A DNA stretch of 64,000 nucleotides from the NCBI RefSeq assembly GCF_000429545.1, contig NZ_AUCB01000010.1, positions 62,001 to 126,000 of the forward strand, written 5' to 3'. Shown here one piece after another: positions 63,772-64,000 of the stretch. Every line of letters begins with the position of its first letter. Within the stretch, counting starts at the first letter, position 1. The position numbers were made by a program, and so were the translations under genes. The notes below the pieces were generated by a model, which did no database searches, was not told the DNA's origin, and saw only the letters and a list, made by a program, of their open reading frames with translations. This DNA is from Arenibacter certesii DSM 19833 (GTDB taxonomy: Bacteria; Bacteroidota; Bacteroidia; Flavobacteriales; Flavobacteriaceae).

Positions 63772-64000
63772 ATGAAAATCATCGCAATGATACCCGCTCG
63801 TTATGCCGCTTCTAGATTTCCTGGGAAGTTAATGCAAGACTTGCAAGGGAAACCAGTTATACAAAGAACCTATGAGGCAGCTCTTAATACGGGCTTGTTT
63901 CAGGAAGTGTACGTAGTGACTGATAGTCCGGTTATTTATGAGTGCATTACTAAGATAGGTGGCAAAGCCATAATGAGCAAGAAGGAGCACGAATGTGGGA
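63772..64000 (+). CDS. kdsB: 3-deoxy-manno-octulosonate cytidylyltransferase, N-terminal part (runs off the window)
   Basis: KdsB activates Kdo with CTP for lipopolysaccharide synthesis. The first 76 residues are present: [25 protein letters not shown], the nucleotide-binding start of the family, then [11 protein letters not shown] and SKKEHECG. The rest lies past 64000. The start is ATG 63772. Confidence 0.94.
   Translation, partial: MKIIAMIPARYAASRFPGKLMQDLQGKPVIQRTYEAALNTGLFQEVYVVTDSPVIYECITKIGGKAIMSKKEHECG

Overview
The window is chromosomal DNA of a marine-type Flavobacteriaceae (Bacteroidota). The evidence is a SusC/SusD pair, MoxR/DUF58/DUF4350 and DUF4097 gene families, DnaX without its zinc-finger cysteines, many starts without a clear Shine-Dalgarno sequence, and repeated matches to the Bacteroidota promoter form TTG-N19/20-TAnnTTTG (rpsA, aroQ; -7 only for pyrR, glgB, dnaX, rnpB, susC). 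Most of it is core genome with ordinary gene order. No tRNA, rRNA operon, CRISPR array, insertion sequence or prophage was seen.

Layout. 1-5430 (minus strand) is a MoxR-type membrane-protein operon (DUF58, MoxR ATPase, DUF4350, DUF4129, two membrane proteins), with an RDD protein and a TRIC-like channel divergent from it. 6.9-17.7 kb holds housekeeping genes: cyclophilin lipoprotein, Nudix hydrolase, an atypical acyltransferase, an ECF sigma factor, ndh, xerD, a small outer-membrane protein, aroQ, lpdA, msrB and a lipoprotein with a short collagen-like stretch. 17.8-24.5 kb has glgB, a GH31 alpha-glucosidase, an M48 lipoprotein peptidase and an MFS exporter. 24.5-26.7 kb is an ECF sigma / membrane anchor / DUF4097 module. 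26.9-39.7 kb carries lon, cmk, a BON-LysM protein, rpsA, pyrR-pyrB, a STAS-like protein, rnz, pdxH, sixA and ppk1.

39.8-57.1 kb is the accessory highlight. An ebo cluster (eboA-eboB-eboC-eboD-eboE-eboF, then a TMEM220-like gene), known from other bacteria as a metabolite-trafficking cluster, is split. Between eboA and eboB lie about 9.8 kb containing susD, susC, a DUF1080 (3-keto-glycoside hydrolase type) gene and a 1071-residue ThuA-like/PQQ-sugar-dehydrogenase/PKD/cytochrome c/CBM-like lipoprotein. The susDC pair is flanked by two diverged direct repeats of about 235 bp. Each repeat contains the end of eboA, a terminator and the end of susD. The second copy keeps a frameshifted eboA relic and supplies the last 14 codons of the DUF1080 gene. 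This is a visible record of duplication and gene fusion inside the ebo locus.

57.1-64.0 kb returns to core genes: dnaX, the RNase P RNA gene, rsmD, two flavobacterial genes of unknown role, a RecD/PIF1-type helicase, a DUF4126 membrane protein and the start of kdsB. dnaX has an A10 run exactly at the end of its conserved ATPase/collar region. Both alternative reading frames hit a stop within a few codons, and a small hairpin follows. This is the layout expected of a programmed frameshift or transcript-slippage site that makes a short gamma form alongside tau.
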